From Coffea arabica (taxonomy: Eukaryota; Streptophyta; Magnoliopsida; Gentianales; Rubiaceae): DNA of 64,000 bases. The stretch is taken from assembly GCF_036785885.1 (NCBI RefSeq), contig NC_092312.1, positions 23,268,001-23,332,000 on the forward strand. The letters run 5' to 3'. This document shows positions 1 through 11,017 of the stretch, in pieces (position 1 is the stretch's first letter; every line of letters begins with the position of its first letter). Position numbers and translations under genes: made by a program. The notes under the pieces are model-generated. The model saw only the letters and a list, made by a program, of their open reading frames with translations, was not told the origin of the DNA and did no database searches.

Positions 1-603
1 ATCCCATTTGAGTCTAGCATGGTGAGTTCCTTTTGTATTTGTATGTAACTAATTTAATTTTAGACACTTGCAATGATTAAAAACTACCTTTATTATGCAG
101 ATTCCAAGTACTTCAAAGACTGGCCAGCCCCCTCCAACCCAACTGGTAAGCCTACATTTTAAAACTCTGCATGCATGGCCATTTTATACGTGCTCACTTA
201 TTGTTTCCTATTGATGATACAGTGGACAAGAACACCTACATCTGGTGCCAATTTGAGTTCAACTACTGTTGTTGCTCCCACCAGCGTACCATGTACAAGT
301 TCAAAAGCAACCACTTCAGTAACAACTAAAAGACCAAGAACCAAGTTGGGTGATGCTAAAACTGGAAGTTCTAAAACCAATTCAGGTGCTACTAAAACTG
401 GAATGGTGAGTTCAAGTCTTTTGGCTATGTTTACATGCTACCACCCCTAGTAGTAGTTTGATGCACTAAGATGCCCCTCATCCATGTAGGTTCAAACCAA
501 GAGTATTAGATTTGGAGATGCTATGTTTTCTACCCAAGGATCTTCAACTGCTGCAACTGGACGTTCAACAGTTATGCGCACACCTGAATGTGTTTTGATG
601 TGA
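1..603 (+). CDS. 3' exons of a transposase-like gene (partial)
   Basis: Four phase-0 exons can be joined: 1-21, 101-145, 223-405 and 490-603, with donors GTGAG, GTAAG, GTGAG and acceptors CAG, CAG, TAG. They give 114 residues ending in a TGA at 601-603. The stretch is low in complexity, rich in Ser, Thr, Lys and Pro, with basic patches such as TKRPRTKLG and an end RFGDAMFSTQGSS. Low-complexity, Lys/Arg/Ser/Thr-rich tails are common at the C-terminus of plant MuDR-type transposases, and the position inside a MULE end fits this. No catalytic domain is in view because the 5' part lies upstream of the window. It could instead be the tail of another nuclear protein carried by the element. Confidence 0.5.
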
Positions 604-848
604 AATGGTGTTGCTGTTGCTATTTTTGTCATTACTAGTATTTGAAGTTACCTTTGCAGCAATGTTAGAAATGCTGATGTTGTTTTTCTTTTCCCATTAT
701 TTGGACATGTTCTAGAATCATGTTTTGGCTAGGTTCTACTAAAATGGCCTTTGTTTGGGTGGCCATGCAGACACATGCTAAGATGTAATCTGATGTGTAA
801 AATACTTTTAACTTAATATAATTTTCTTTCATACATATTTGCTTACAA

Positions 849-1455
849 CTATGGTAGATAAAGCAGATTTTTGTTACTTTTTGGTTCTGAAATAGAGTAC
901 ATATACAAAATGCTAGCAATCAGAAATGTAATGGCTAGTGTTTTTCTCCATGATGAAAATCGAGCAGCTTTGACCATCATGTATTGTTGCTGTAGCTGTT
1001 GGTTTTCAACTTGTAAGACGCAGACTTCTGTTTTTAAGGCTTCATATCTGCTTTTCAATTTCTCATGCTCATTTGCCAATTTTTCATGCTTCCTTTGCAA
1101 GTACATTAGTTTCTCCTTTTGCTCCAGCAATCTAGATTGCAGCACTGCACTTACTTCTTTTGTTTGGCTACATACTTCAGGATCTACCCATTCAAAGTGC
1201 CCACATGCGTGTCGGTTCTAAATTAAAAAAATAATTAGTTGTTTAAACTCTTTCTAACTAATTCAGGTATAGAGCAAAATTAAAGACAATATTAACAAAT
1301 TATTAATGAAAAATTCTTACATTGTAATTTGAGCAGCCGTAAAATCTTCTTCCCGGATTTTCAAGTGTCCAAGACGTGCACAATGGTGCCTCTTTACCAC
1401 ATCTACACATTTTTTGGGGTGATCTTCCAACATCATTTGAAGCACTTTGTGACAT
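849..1455 (-). CDS. GRF-type zinc finger protein with coiled coil and C-terminal membrane segment
   Basis: Two exons, 1455-1321 and 1217-849, flank a GT..AG intron and encode 167 residues. Residues about 17-53 form a zf-GRF domain: CRCGKEAPLCTSWT, then NPGRRFYGCSNY, then ACGHFEWVDP across the intron. Residues about 62-120 are a Lys/Glu-rich coiled coil (QKEKLMYLQRKHEKLANEH and on). A hydrophobic stretch near residues 132-152 (TLAITFLIASILYMY) could be a membrane anchor. GRF fingers bind single-stranded nucleic acid in some nucleases and topoisomerases; small plant proteins of this shape are common but uncharacterised. The gene lies inside a MULE and is convergent with its transposase-like gene, with 245 bp between the stops. 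The frame is open throughout, so it may be functional. The start is the first ATG upstream of the GRF motif. Confidence 0.8.
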
Positions 1456-1824
1456 TTTATGATGCTTTTGGTTGACAAAGAGAAATTTTAGGAACTTTGG
1501 AGAGAAATTTTAGGAACTTTGGAACCTTTGAGAATGTATGAGAAAAATTGGGTGCAAAATACCTCCTTTTATAAAACCCAACCAACGACTAAAACCAACC
1601 AACCAACGGCTCTTTGAGGGAAAAGGTAGGCTAAAAGCATCAGACACCGTTGAGGGGCATTGTTGTCTGCTAAAACCAACGGCCCTTTTCGTACGGTAAA
1701 TTCGAAATCTTAAAGTTTTTAACGGTGCAATTGCTGACGGAAGGGGTAAACTGAGGAAAAACAAACGTTGGGGGGTAAAGTGAGAAACAGCCTATACTTA
1801 AATGGGATAAAGTGCGATTAACCC

Positions 1825-3064
1825 TTACCATAATTATATGTTGGACTTGGTATAACCATTTCTTTTCTCCCAGTTGCAGTAAAATAATAGCGCCAACTAG
1901 AACTAGTTACCTATAGTTTTTTGCTCTATCTTTTTTCCAGCCGCAGCCAATAATGTAAAAGCTCACAACCATATTTCAAGTTGGATCATTATCCCTCGGG
2001 ACCAGGTCCATTGACAAACTACGCCTGTTATTTGATACGTATAATTTGAACAGTGTTTCAAGTGGACGAGTTAACCTTATATTTTATTCCTCTTTCTTTA
2101 TTTCCAGCTAAGGATGGGGGGATGGGGGACTAATGGGGCGGGGGGGTGGGGCAAGGCAGAGGGAATTTTTTTCCCCCTACTTACCCCTGCCCCGCCATCT
2201 GCTTTAAAAAAATAAATATATAAAATGTATATATGTATATAATTATATATAATATATAATTTAATAAGTTACAAACTTATAATAATGATATTATTAGTTA
2301 TATGTATTATATAATGTATATTAGTATATGTAATATAATTAATATTATTAATTATACTAATAATTATATATGTATACTAATACAAATTATTAATTGTTAT
2401 ACTAAATTTACTAATACATTTATACTAAATTCCTAATTACACTTAATAGAATAATATTTTTTTCTTAAAAAAAAGTACAAGCACAATAATGAATTAGTGA
2501 TTGTATTTGTGCCAAAAGTGAAAACTTGACTACTTTAGTTGTATTTATTTCATCATGTTGAATTGTATTCAAATAACTTTTGTTTGATTGTTTTATAAGT
2601 TTCAACTGTGAAATTACAATGAATAATAATTTGGTGATGTGTTGATATTTTAGTACTTGATTATTTGCTAAAATTTAACTATAATAAAATTATATAACAA
2701 ATTTTTATTAGTCCCGCGGGAATACCCGTGGGAGAGGTGGGACGGGGCAGGGTAGGGCCGTAGGGGCAGGGGGAAGTTGTAGGCAGCCGGAGAGGTTCCC
2801 GCCCCAACCCCCCTCCCCCCGGGATTGCCATCCCTTTCCAGCCACAGCCAATGATATGAAGCTCATAACCATATGTCAAGTTGGATGATTATCGATCGGG
2901 GCAAGTCCATTTAACCAACCACATTATTTGATACATATTATTTGATTCAATCGTTGTAAAACAAGCTTGTGGAATCCATTTTGAAGCTGAACTTGTTTAT
3001 CAAAATCAACGAGACTTTGCCGGTTCACGAAGTCAACTTTTGAGTTGAAGTTCATTCTTCTGCT
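1825..3064. repeat. Duplicated segment, copy 1 (interrupted by an hAT-like element)
   Basis: This stretch, minus the insertion at 2110-2835, matches 4570-5040 closely, from CCATAATTATNTGTTGGACT to AGTTCATTCTTCTGC. Small indels separate the copies. No coding potential is evident. It begins exactly where the MULE ends, so the duplication may extend to the left beyond the MULE. Together with copy 2 it provides empty sites for two insertions. Confidence 0.85.
2110..2835. mobile_element. Non-autonomous hAT-like element, 726 bp, 8-bp target duplication
   Basis: The element starts AAGGATGG and ends TTGCCATCCCT, has G-rich or C-rich ends and an AT-rich core. It is bordered by TTCCAGCT (2102-2109) and TTCCAGCC (2836-2843), an 8-bp duplication with one change. 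The paralogous segment at 4570-5040 has a single TTCCAGCC there, that is, the empty site. An 8-bp duplication and ATGGCAA-type ends fit the hAT superfamily. No transposase is encoded. Three related copies lie at 25520-26245, 34099-35529 and 34212-34904. Confidence 0.85.
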
Positions 3065-3271
3065 TACATTTCATGTTACTACGTTACTTCTGTTGGGTTA
3101 TTAATTTAATTGCACAATAAATTGAATGACTACTTCAACTAGAAGTGTATCTAATCAGCACGGTGATTATTTATACGATGCGAATCTTGGACTACGATAG
3201 TGAAACAAACCAGGAATATGAGACTAAGTTTGTGTAAGTCCACTATTTGACACCACCAATCATCTAAAGGC

Positions 3272-3466
3272 CCCCGCGTGAATGGTCCAACGGTAGCGCC
3301 TCTCACCGATGACTCTTGAGATCCCAAGTTCGAGTCTCCGCTCCGCTGGATTCCTCCGCGCACTTAACGTGTTCGGGTCGGGTTAGGGCGCCGGGTCCGG
3401 ACCGCAGGGGATTAGTCGGGCCCCGTAAGGATTGATCCGAATACCCTTGTGTCGAAAAAAAAAAAA
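3272..3466 (+). mobile_element. tRNA-derived SINE with 14-bp target duplication
   Basis: About 195 bp starting GC-rich, with a pol III A-box-like TGGTCCAACGGTAGCG near 3283 and a B-box-like AAGTTCGAGTCTC near 3328, ending GTGTCG followed by a pure poly-A tail. Perfect 14-bp target duplications AATCATCTAAAGGC lie at 3258-3271 and 3467-3480. These are the hallmarks of a recently retrotransposed SINE. Base composition differs sharply from the AT-rich surroundings. Confidence 0.92.
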
Positions 3467-3480
3467 AATCATCTAAAGGC

Positions 3481-3994
3481 TCTAGACCACGCTTCCACGC
3501 TAAGGAAAGCTCTAGATCAATCGTTCCTGAGCAGTTAACGGTCAAAATTGGTCAAAAAGAACATATAAGACTCAGATCACATGTACTAATGAGAATGCAG
3601 ATTTCAATTGGCCTTTTTCTAATTCGTTAACTAATGAGAATGCAGTAGAATTTTTCTTTTTTTTTTCGTTTTGATAAAGAGACCTATAAATTTATTAAAT
3701 CAATTCAACTGATATGTGCACATAAACTTTTTTAATGAGGTGATTGCAAAGCATCAGTAAAATGACAAGGAGTTGAAAATCCCAACAGATTGCATTGCAA
3801 GTTCACATTTCTTTTAAACAATGAATCAAAGCAACATTTGCAAAGTTAACAAGACATTTAACCTCTTTCAGGTATAAAAGGTTCCAAACAATCAGCACAT
3901 TTTTGTATACTCAACAAAACAATCCCAAAAGGACTGGAAAAGATTTCATGCCCCCACAGACGCACACAAATGTTCATCTAATGTGTTCCCAGGT
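3481..3994. other. Intergenic stretch
   Basis: AT-rich sequence with a short run of T and a local repeat of ACTAATGAGAATGCAG. I see no gene, RNA or mobile element here. It would include the 3' flank of the PGG pseudogene on the minus strand. Confidence 0.5.
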
Positions 3995-4563
3995 CTAGCT
4001 TGATGACAAACAACGCTTATAAAGCTTCTTCAGCGCTTGAATCCCAAAAGGCACAGCCGCAGCGGATAACACATAACGAAACCTGACAGATTCATCGGGA
4101 GCAATTGCAAAAATTGCCGAGGCATAAGTAGCAAACATTGACAGAGTGGCAAACCATAGCTCAAGATGGAAAGGGAATTGCTGTGGAAAGTGCAAAGGTA
4201 TTTGCTATCAAGAAAACGTAAAATGCTTGTTTCTGATCTGCATATATAGCCCTCCCTGCCCTATGCCCACCTGCATCATCTTGCCAAACGCCTCCTGGTG
4301 GATTCACCCCCAGCTTGAAAGGTCACAGCTGCTATTAATGCTGCTACAATGAGCAGCACATTTCTTGTGTCAGTCGGAGTTTCTTGATTTTTGTCATACC
4401 GGAATCTGAACCAGCCACCTTTAGAAGAACCACCATATTTGGGCGCGGGCGTGGGCTCTCCATTTCCATCTAGGAAGCAAGCGTATAATTTTGGGATGAA
4501 ATTGCTTAGCTCGACCTTTTTGAGACTCAGACTCGGAAAAAAACGACTTTTGCCTTGGCTTCG
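3995..4563 (-). pseudogene. Ankyrin-type PGG-domain pseudogene (C-terminal part)
   Basis: On the minus strand a PGG domain is readable across two frameshifts. In order it shows NVLLIVAALIAAVTFQAG, then after one extra G in a run of five the hallmark VNPPGGVWQDD, then YVFLIANTFALSTAIPFPS, then after a second shift LELWFATLSMFATYASAIFA and a tail ending in a TAG at 3995-3997. Four hydrophobic segments as in plant ankyrin/PGG membrane proteins (ACD6/BDA1-like) are recognisable. Upstream codons (ELSNFIPKLYACFLDG) continue to about 4563, where the duplicated segment begins; no ankyrin repeats remain. Two frame breaks make a functional product unlikely. The tail resembles that at 63.65 kb. Confidence 0.85.
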
Positions 4564-4569
4564 GGCAAG

Positions 4570-5040
4570 TTTCCATAATTATTTGTTGGACTTGGTATTA
4601 CCATTTCTTTTCTCCCAGTTGCAGCAAAATAATAGCGTCAACTAGTTACCTATAGTTTTTTGCTCTATCTTTTTTCCAGCCGCAACCAATAATGTAAAAG
4701 CTCACAACCATATTTCCAGTTCGGGAACAGGTCTGTTGACAAACTACGCCTGTTATCTGATACATATGATTTGAATAGTGTTTCAAGTGGACGAGTTAAC
4801 CTTATGATTTTATTCCTCTTTCTTTATTTCCAGCCACAGCCAATGATATGAAGCTCACAACCACATGTCAAGTTTGATGATTATCCATCGGGGCAAGTCC
4901 ATTTAACCAACCACATTATTTGATTCAATCGTTGTAAAACAATCCATTTCGAAGCTGAACTTGTTTATCAAAATCAACAAGACTTTGCCGGTTCACGAAG
5001 TCAACTTTTGAGTTGAAGTTCATTCTTCTGCGTGCATGTT
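4570..5040. repeat. Duplicated segment, copy 2 (uninterrupted)
   Basis: This copy of 1825-3064 lacks both the MULE and the hAT-like insertion. It has TTTCCATAA at 4570-4578 at the position of the MULE target and one TTCCAGCC where copy 1 carries the 726-bp element. No coding region is visible. Confidence 0.85.
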
Positions 5041-5736
5041 ATTTATTATGCGTAAGACTCACAAAATTTTGTTTGTTTTATAATTTCTCTCCGTTAAAGT
5101 GTACTACATCTTATGAAATTAGACAAAAATCGACACAAACGATCGATTTACCTAACGGTTTGCGCCCAAATCCGAAATATGCACTCTTTTCCAGCTTCAT
5201 CTAAAGGAAACAGATAATGTAACCTGAAATTCACAATTGTTTTTAAAAATTAAGTTGACTGATTGTGAGCTGATATAAGACAAAAGGTGTAGCATTGAAG
5301 AAACAGCAGATGTAAATAAAATCTTCTGCTCTTCAACGGAATCTCCATAATATACATATTTCTATTTCCCCTTTTTTCCCTTATTTTTTCCCCCTTTTTA
5401 TAGCAACAGTAATTCAGGTAGTTGAGCGATCAGTTTTAATTATTTGCTAAGAAAGCTAAAAAATTTGATTTAAAGATGGGCTCAAAGAGTTACGGAGTCA
5501 TCAACAAAGAGCTCAACAGAGTCGACCTTTATAGCTAACGTTACAGAAATAGCGCATAGGCATCCCCCAATCAACAGAGAGCTAACAGAGTCGCTCCTTG
5601 CAGGACCTTTCACCATTCCGGGTTTTAATACTTACAAGAAGCCTAATAATCTAAACTGAATAAGGATAAAAAGACCCTGAGGGACTTCTGACGACATTCA
5701 ACATTGCCACCATCAGTTCCGCTGCTATCTCGGACA
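5041..5736. other. Intergenic stretch 3' of gene A
   Basis: AT-rich sequence with T/C-rich runs near 5365-5400. It contains the 3' flank of gene A (minus strand). From 5736 down to about 5650 it also holds codons DSSGTDGGN-like in a frame different from the modelled one, discussed under gene A. Nothing else is recognised. Confidence 0.4.
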
Positions 5737-7797
5737 TCATGCATTGTACCTACAAAAAAAAAAACAAAAAAGTTCAGTACATTCGTAACTTTTTCGCAAC
5801 AATGCTGCATTGCCAGAACATTTTCAAGACAAGAAGGCAGTGGATGAACTCAAGAACAACATTGCGGTATCCAACTAGTTAAACATAAAGCACCAAAAGT
5901 AGGAAATCAATCTATTCTGGCTCCATGTCGACATCAGTTACTGAATAAATCTTTTTATCTTCAAGCCACATAACAATAGGACTGACCAAGGGAAGTCCCA
6001 AAAATACAAAAAGATAATTTAAAAATAAAAGAGGGCTGGTGTTCAGGAAAAAACATACTATCTCATATAGAACATCCTAATCATGTTAAACATGTACTTT
6101 TATCCTTGATCAAAGCATGAACCAAGATGCTTAAACCACAGTAGATTTTAATTGCAGCAAATTGGGCTCAAAATCATTCCAGTATGCTTAAGCTAAAGGG
6201 TACTGATGCTACTATGACTTGATGCTGGCTCAACATCAACCATAAGGATGAAACAAACCAATTTGGGCACTTCAAAGTAATAAAGAAACCATGTATTCAA
6301 GAAACGTCTATGTTGAGGTGGGACATCTAACTCAATTTTATTTCGACAGGAATAAGGTAACAGTAACAGCTTGCACAGTAGGGAGTTTGAAAATCACTAG
6401 TTCACAATGCTTTCATCCTTAGAACTGTTACATACCATAAACAGGAAATCCAAAGGCAAAAAGATTTTTGGATGGTCCAAATCAGTGGGAATACAAATAT
6501 GCATCAGAATTTTCTCCATGCCCTAAGGGTCATATATCAGCCTAAACATATTAAGAATGTCAAAATGAGAGATAGAGCGAGAGAGAGAGAGAGAGAGTCT
6601 CTCAAAACGTATTGATTCTTCTAGGCAATCGAAAATGTTGAAAACATTAGAAACCCCAAGACACTGACTTTGAAGCCTGTCTCATGGACAGGAGGTGCAA
6701 AAAAACAGAAGCAACTTAGATTCAAACTTTGAATAACATACTAAACATACCCATCTAGATGGATGAATGCGGCCAGAGAACCACAAGCTCCTCCCAAAAA
6801 TGCCGATAAGCCTAACTTATAGGGAAGCTCTAAAATGGCGGTAAATAAAAGTCAAATTGCTATTAGCAATAGAAAACCATCTGGCACAAGAATTATATTA
6901 GTGATCACAACAAAAATTTACCCATGAAATCAACTAGAGCTCGAACACGCCCTTTCGTTGAATTTGTAGCCGCTCTGCACCAAACACAAATCCAGGTCAT
7001 GCCCCAGCTAATAGGTAACATGCTTGAAATCAGAGGCCAAAGCCCAAGCAGCAGACTGTCGGGAAAAAGAGAAACCAACATACAGAAAAAAAAAAAAAGA
7101 GAGGAGAAACTGCGAGGGTTGAAAAACAAAAAAAAAAAGGAAAAGCAGACATCTTCTTCGCAATGTTAGACCCTTTTCACTAAGTAATTTACAAGTATAA
7201 AATAATGCATGCCTGCTCTTGCTCTTTCTCCAAACACTCATGAGGATGAGAAACAAGCCGCAATTAGAGTCAAGAAAGCAAGAAAATGGGAAAGACACCT
7301 ATTATCCATGGGAACTTAATCTGTTACCAGAATGACTCATAAAACTTAGAAGGAGGGGACATTAAAGGAACAGGTTGCCACTAATCAGCAAAGGTTTACA
7401 GTTATATTTGCTACAATATCAGGTGGAGGTGGCCCAAGATTTTAATCCTCCAGTAATAGTAGTCTGATCCAGAAAAAAAAAAAATTTATTTTCTCAGAAT
7501 CATAAAACACATAAATTAACGGAAACCGGGCGAATTAAATGCATGGACACGGATAATAGGCAAAAGAAATTAGTATGGTATAGTATGGGTTTTAGCAGAA
7601 AGATACTCAGAGGAAAAAAAGCGGTGGGCGGGCGATGGAGCCATAGCCGTTCCTCCTATTGCAGAGAAATGCCTAGCGGTCAGACATTTACTAAAATTGC
7701 GCCTGAGGGGAAAAAACAAAAATAAAAAAAGTGAGTGGATTGTGAAACAGAGGAGAAAAGATACGAAGGAGAAAGCATACCCGAGCTGCGTTGCCAT
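5737..7797 (-). CDS. Family gene A: small protein with mitochondrial-type presequence
   Basis: First of five paralogues here (A-E). Exons on minus: 7797-7781, 7702-7607, 6974-6922, 6829-6751 and probably 5749-5737; all introns GT..AG, phases 2,2,1,2. Joined, they give 85 residues: MATQLG, a basic acid-poor stretch (RNFSKCLTARHFSAIGG), an ARxFSS-like site (HRFFSSE), a helix-prone part, and one hydrophobic segment (LGLSAFLGGACGSLAAFI). The presequence and single membrane segment suggest a mitochondrial membrane protein, by inference. Function unknown; family not recognised. The last exon is uncertain: the phase-compatible acceptor gives only GYNA before a stop, while an Asp/Gly tail like that of E (SGTDGGN) sits just downstream in another frame; use of an internal AG near 5724 would restore it. 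Confidence 0.6.
6567..6599. repeat. GA microsatellite in intron of gene A
   Basis: A run of GA units, slightly impure at its start, lies in the long last intron of gene A. It is on the T/C-rich side when read in the gene's direction. Confidence 0.8.
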
Positions 7798-9254
7798 GGC
7801 TTTGAATTTCTCTCCACGAAAAGATACCCCAAAAAACAAGAGAGCAATTTAGGGATTGACTCTTTACTCGCTAATACTTCTCTTTACGTGATTTATTATG
7901 GTTTCGCGAGTGATACTTTCAAAATACCCCTATTTAATTGATTAATTAGGAATTAGATTGTCGCGGAGCTGCGACAACGGTCCTTAATTAGAACTGCAAA
8001 ATAAATTTGTGTATCAAATTAATTAATAATAAAAATTAGGGGCTAAATATGCACTAACGAAAAAGTTTAAAAATAAAATTGGCTGTTTTAGTACAAATCA
8101 CAGGTGAATTACCTTTGTCTTTGAGTAATGGGTTATTTTAACAAGTTTACTCGAGTCCAAATCGTTCCATGTTTTAACAAGCTAAAGTCATATTATTAAA
8201 ACTTGGAACTCTAAGTTGAGTTGATCCCAAATCAAGTTTCATAATTTAACTTCATCCCAAAGAAAAGGAGAAATGAGAATGGAGAAAGAAGGTGATAAGT
8301 TGCGGTATGGGATAATGATAAGGTTGGAAATGCGACATAGTTGGAGAAGGGGTAGCAAATCCGAGGAGGAGGGAGACTTAGACATAGGTTGAGGAAGGAA
8401 GGAGAAGGGGTATTTTTTTTTTTTCAGCAACGGTAGAATTTGTATCGATGACAAAAGATGTACATTTATACGAGTAAAAGTTCAAATGATTCTATATAAA
8501 AGTGCCAGACACGTTGATGATTGATTCATTCCTCGTCTTGACAGATGCGCAAGGCATAATCACTAATCAATTTACATCTAGAATCGAAGCTCCTATCCAA
8601 ATAAAAAGAGCATTTCTGGAATAAGGACTTCGGATTGTTAAAGAAGGAGGTGGTAAGTGGATCAAAAAGATTAAAAAGTGGAGGATAGATAAGAAGGGAA
8701 AGAGGGGTGACAATCTATGAGGTGGTGGGAAAAGAGCGAAAAAAAAAAAAAAAGGAAAGTTAAACAATCACAAAATCCAGATTCAATCCGAACTCGATCA
8801 AAAAATTCTTTTTTCCTTTTGTTCATTGCCAACTGAAGAACATATTGAATTCTTAGAGAGTATTTAATAATTTGATGAAAGAAACGAGAACTTTTCTAGA
8901 ATGGGAGCTGTTGCATCAAGCATTTTAGTAACATGATAGGCAATAATGTAATTTTAAAAGTTATAAACAAACATATATATATAACTCATTCGGTAGATTC
9001 TAACAATAAAATGACACTCTTTTGAACTTTTATCCTATTATTTTCAATATAAAATAGCATGTGTGAGAATTCTAGTATTTTTATAATTGCGACCTCAATT
9101 CCTGAAGGCGAATTATATATTCAAATGTTCACAATAAATAATTATAAAACACAGAACCTTCCAACACCCAGAACTTAATTACTACTTTAAATAAGCAAGC
9201 AATCACACATTTTCTTTTTGGGCATATGAATGTAATAGTAAATATTTGGATTTT
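7798..9254. other. AT-rich intergenic stretch with purine-rich tracts
   Basis: No gene seen. Two strongly purine-skewed stretches, about 8255-8410 and 8640-8765, produce long but low-complexity reading frames on the opposite strand. Similar purine or pyrimidine tracts recur at 14.8, 15.3, 19.0, 28.6, 36.2 and 37.2 kb, which suggests a repeat family, possibly MITE-like. Confidence 0.4.
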
Positions 9255-9750
9255 TGGCATATGTATGTAGCTCTTCATTACTGCAACTTCCCCAAAATTA
9301 TTTTTTAAATTGTTTGCGATGAAAATTAAGATTTTTGCAACTCTTCATGATTGCAACTTCTTTAACACTATCAATTTTTTTAATCATTTTGTGATGAAAA
9401 AAAAAGATTTTTGTAAAATTGTAACTCTTCACAATTGCAACTTCTCTAAGAATATACGACTGGGTTCAGGGTTGGAATTTTTGATCCAACAAATAGGGGT
9501 GGAAACGGTATGGGGAGGGGTATGAGGTATTTTAAAAAAGTTATCAAATACTAACAAAATTCTTTTCTTTTAATCGTTTGTGATGAAAATAAAATTTTTC
9601 CTCACAATTTAATAAAATATAAGGCAATAAAGAGAAATAATTTGACGGTTTGATATATGTTTGTAACTCTTTGCAATTGCAACTTCTTTGATACTACCAG
9701 AATTTATTTCTTTCTAAATCGTTTTTGATAAAAATAAAGTTTATTTTTTT
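9255..9750. repeat. Degenerate tandem repeat, unit about 80-110 bp
   Basis: The block AACTCTTCA.NATTGCAACTTC followed by an AT-rich spacer and TTTGTGATGAAAATAAAGATTTT recurs at least four times (near 9270, 9340, 9425 and 9665) with much divergence. No coding content. Confidence 0.55.
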
Positions 9751-11017
9751 ATCTATTAGTGTCATTGGCACAAATTAATATATCAAAATTATACTTAACT
9801 TATTATATAAATATACATTAATAATTATTACTTTCTTTTATATTTATACACTTTTCCTAATTAATTTTATACTATGCAAGATAGACCTTCAAAATAAGGA
9901 TTAAAAGTAAAAAGAAAAAACCCCATAACCTATATGCCTAGTTGTAGTTTACCCCTAAAGTACTTTTATAGGAACTTTGCTCCTTTCATGATATAGTTGG
10001 ACAGATCTACCCTTTCTATCTTAAACATTGTTGTTTTTTTTTCCTATTATTTTCGTTTTAGTTTCTTCCTTTTTTATTTTTTTTTATCTCCCATGCTATT
10101 ATTATTTATATACCTCGAATATAATTTTCAATATTGTTTAAATCGGTATACTACATTGGTCAAAACTTGTTTATTTCTTAATTATGCATGTCAATATTTT
10201 ATAATAGAATTCTATAGTATACAAGATTTTTTTTTTTTTTACCAAATTGTGAAGTCAATGCCATTTAAGAAATTGAAGTATTCAAATATATATGAATAAA
10301 ATAGAGATATTGATTAATCAATTATTAATAGTATCAATAACAAATGAAAAAATTAACTGGTGTTGTTGTTTATCCTTATCCTTTTTTCTCTTTCACTACA
10401 AATTACATAACTTTTCTTTCTAATGTGATATATAATATGTTATTTTTGCTACAAATTGTTGAGTAATTGTGAACTCTAATTGGTTTATAGGTACTTAAAT
10501 TGTTAAATTACTAAATTAATACACTTTACGATATAAGCTACGTATATTTTGTAGTAACAAAGAGTTTATAATGAATGATTAAGAATGAATTTAATAAATA
10601 AACCAACTAGAAAAATAAGTTAAAAGAATATGAAAAATTTTTATACAAGTATTTTAGCATCAGAGGAAAACAATTGGCCAGTGACGTGAGAGAAGGGGAG
10701 TAAAATACGAAAATAAAAATAACCTCAAAATAATTGCTAATATCACTTGCAGGTTTTAGGTCCTTCAACTCCTCTGTCTATTTTCTTCCCCATTTTATTG
10801 AGTGAATGCTCCTGGACGCATCAATTGATTTGAGCAATCTCCCGGTCCTCCCTGAGCCAACTTCTACCACCAGTATATATGCTATGCTTATCTATGAAAG
10901 AACTGGTTTCTATTTTCTCTTGTTTGCCTCTCCCTAATCGCTCTTTGTTTCATGAAAATTTTCAGACTCATATAGGAAGCCTTGGATTTTTAGACCCGGT
11001 GAGGAAATTAGGGTTCA
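9751..11017. other. AT-rich region upstream of gene B
   Basis: Very AT-rich up to about 10670, then more balanced. The 5' flank of gene B lies at its right end, with a TATATATG-like stretch near 10875. I see no gene or recognisable element. Confidence 0.4.

Larger units (their letters stand above)
1..1824. mobile_element. Mutator-like element, right part only
   Basis: The window opens inside a DNA transposon whose right terminus ends at 1824. Read inward from that end (minus strand) it begins GGGTTAATCGCACTTTATCC and then keeps short blocks resembling ACTTTACCCC, as in terminal inverted repeats of plant MULEs; the smaller element at 62377-63298 starts with a related GGGTTATTATCACTTTA. The sequence just outside, TTACCATAA at 1825-1833, resembles the uninterrupted site TTTCCATAA at 4570-4578 in a duplicated copy of the flank, which places the border. 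The element holds a transposase-like 3' part on plus and a GRF gene on minus. The left end lies outside the window, so family assignment is inference. Confidence 0.6.
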
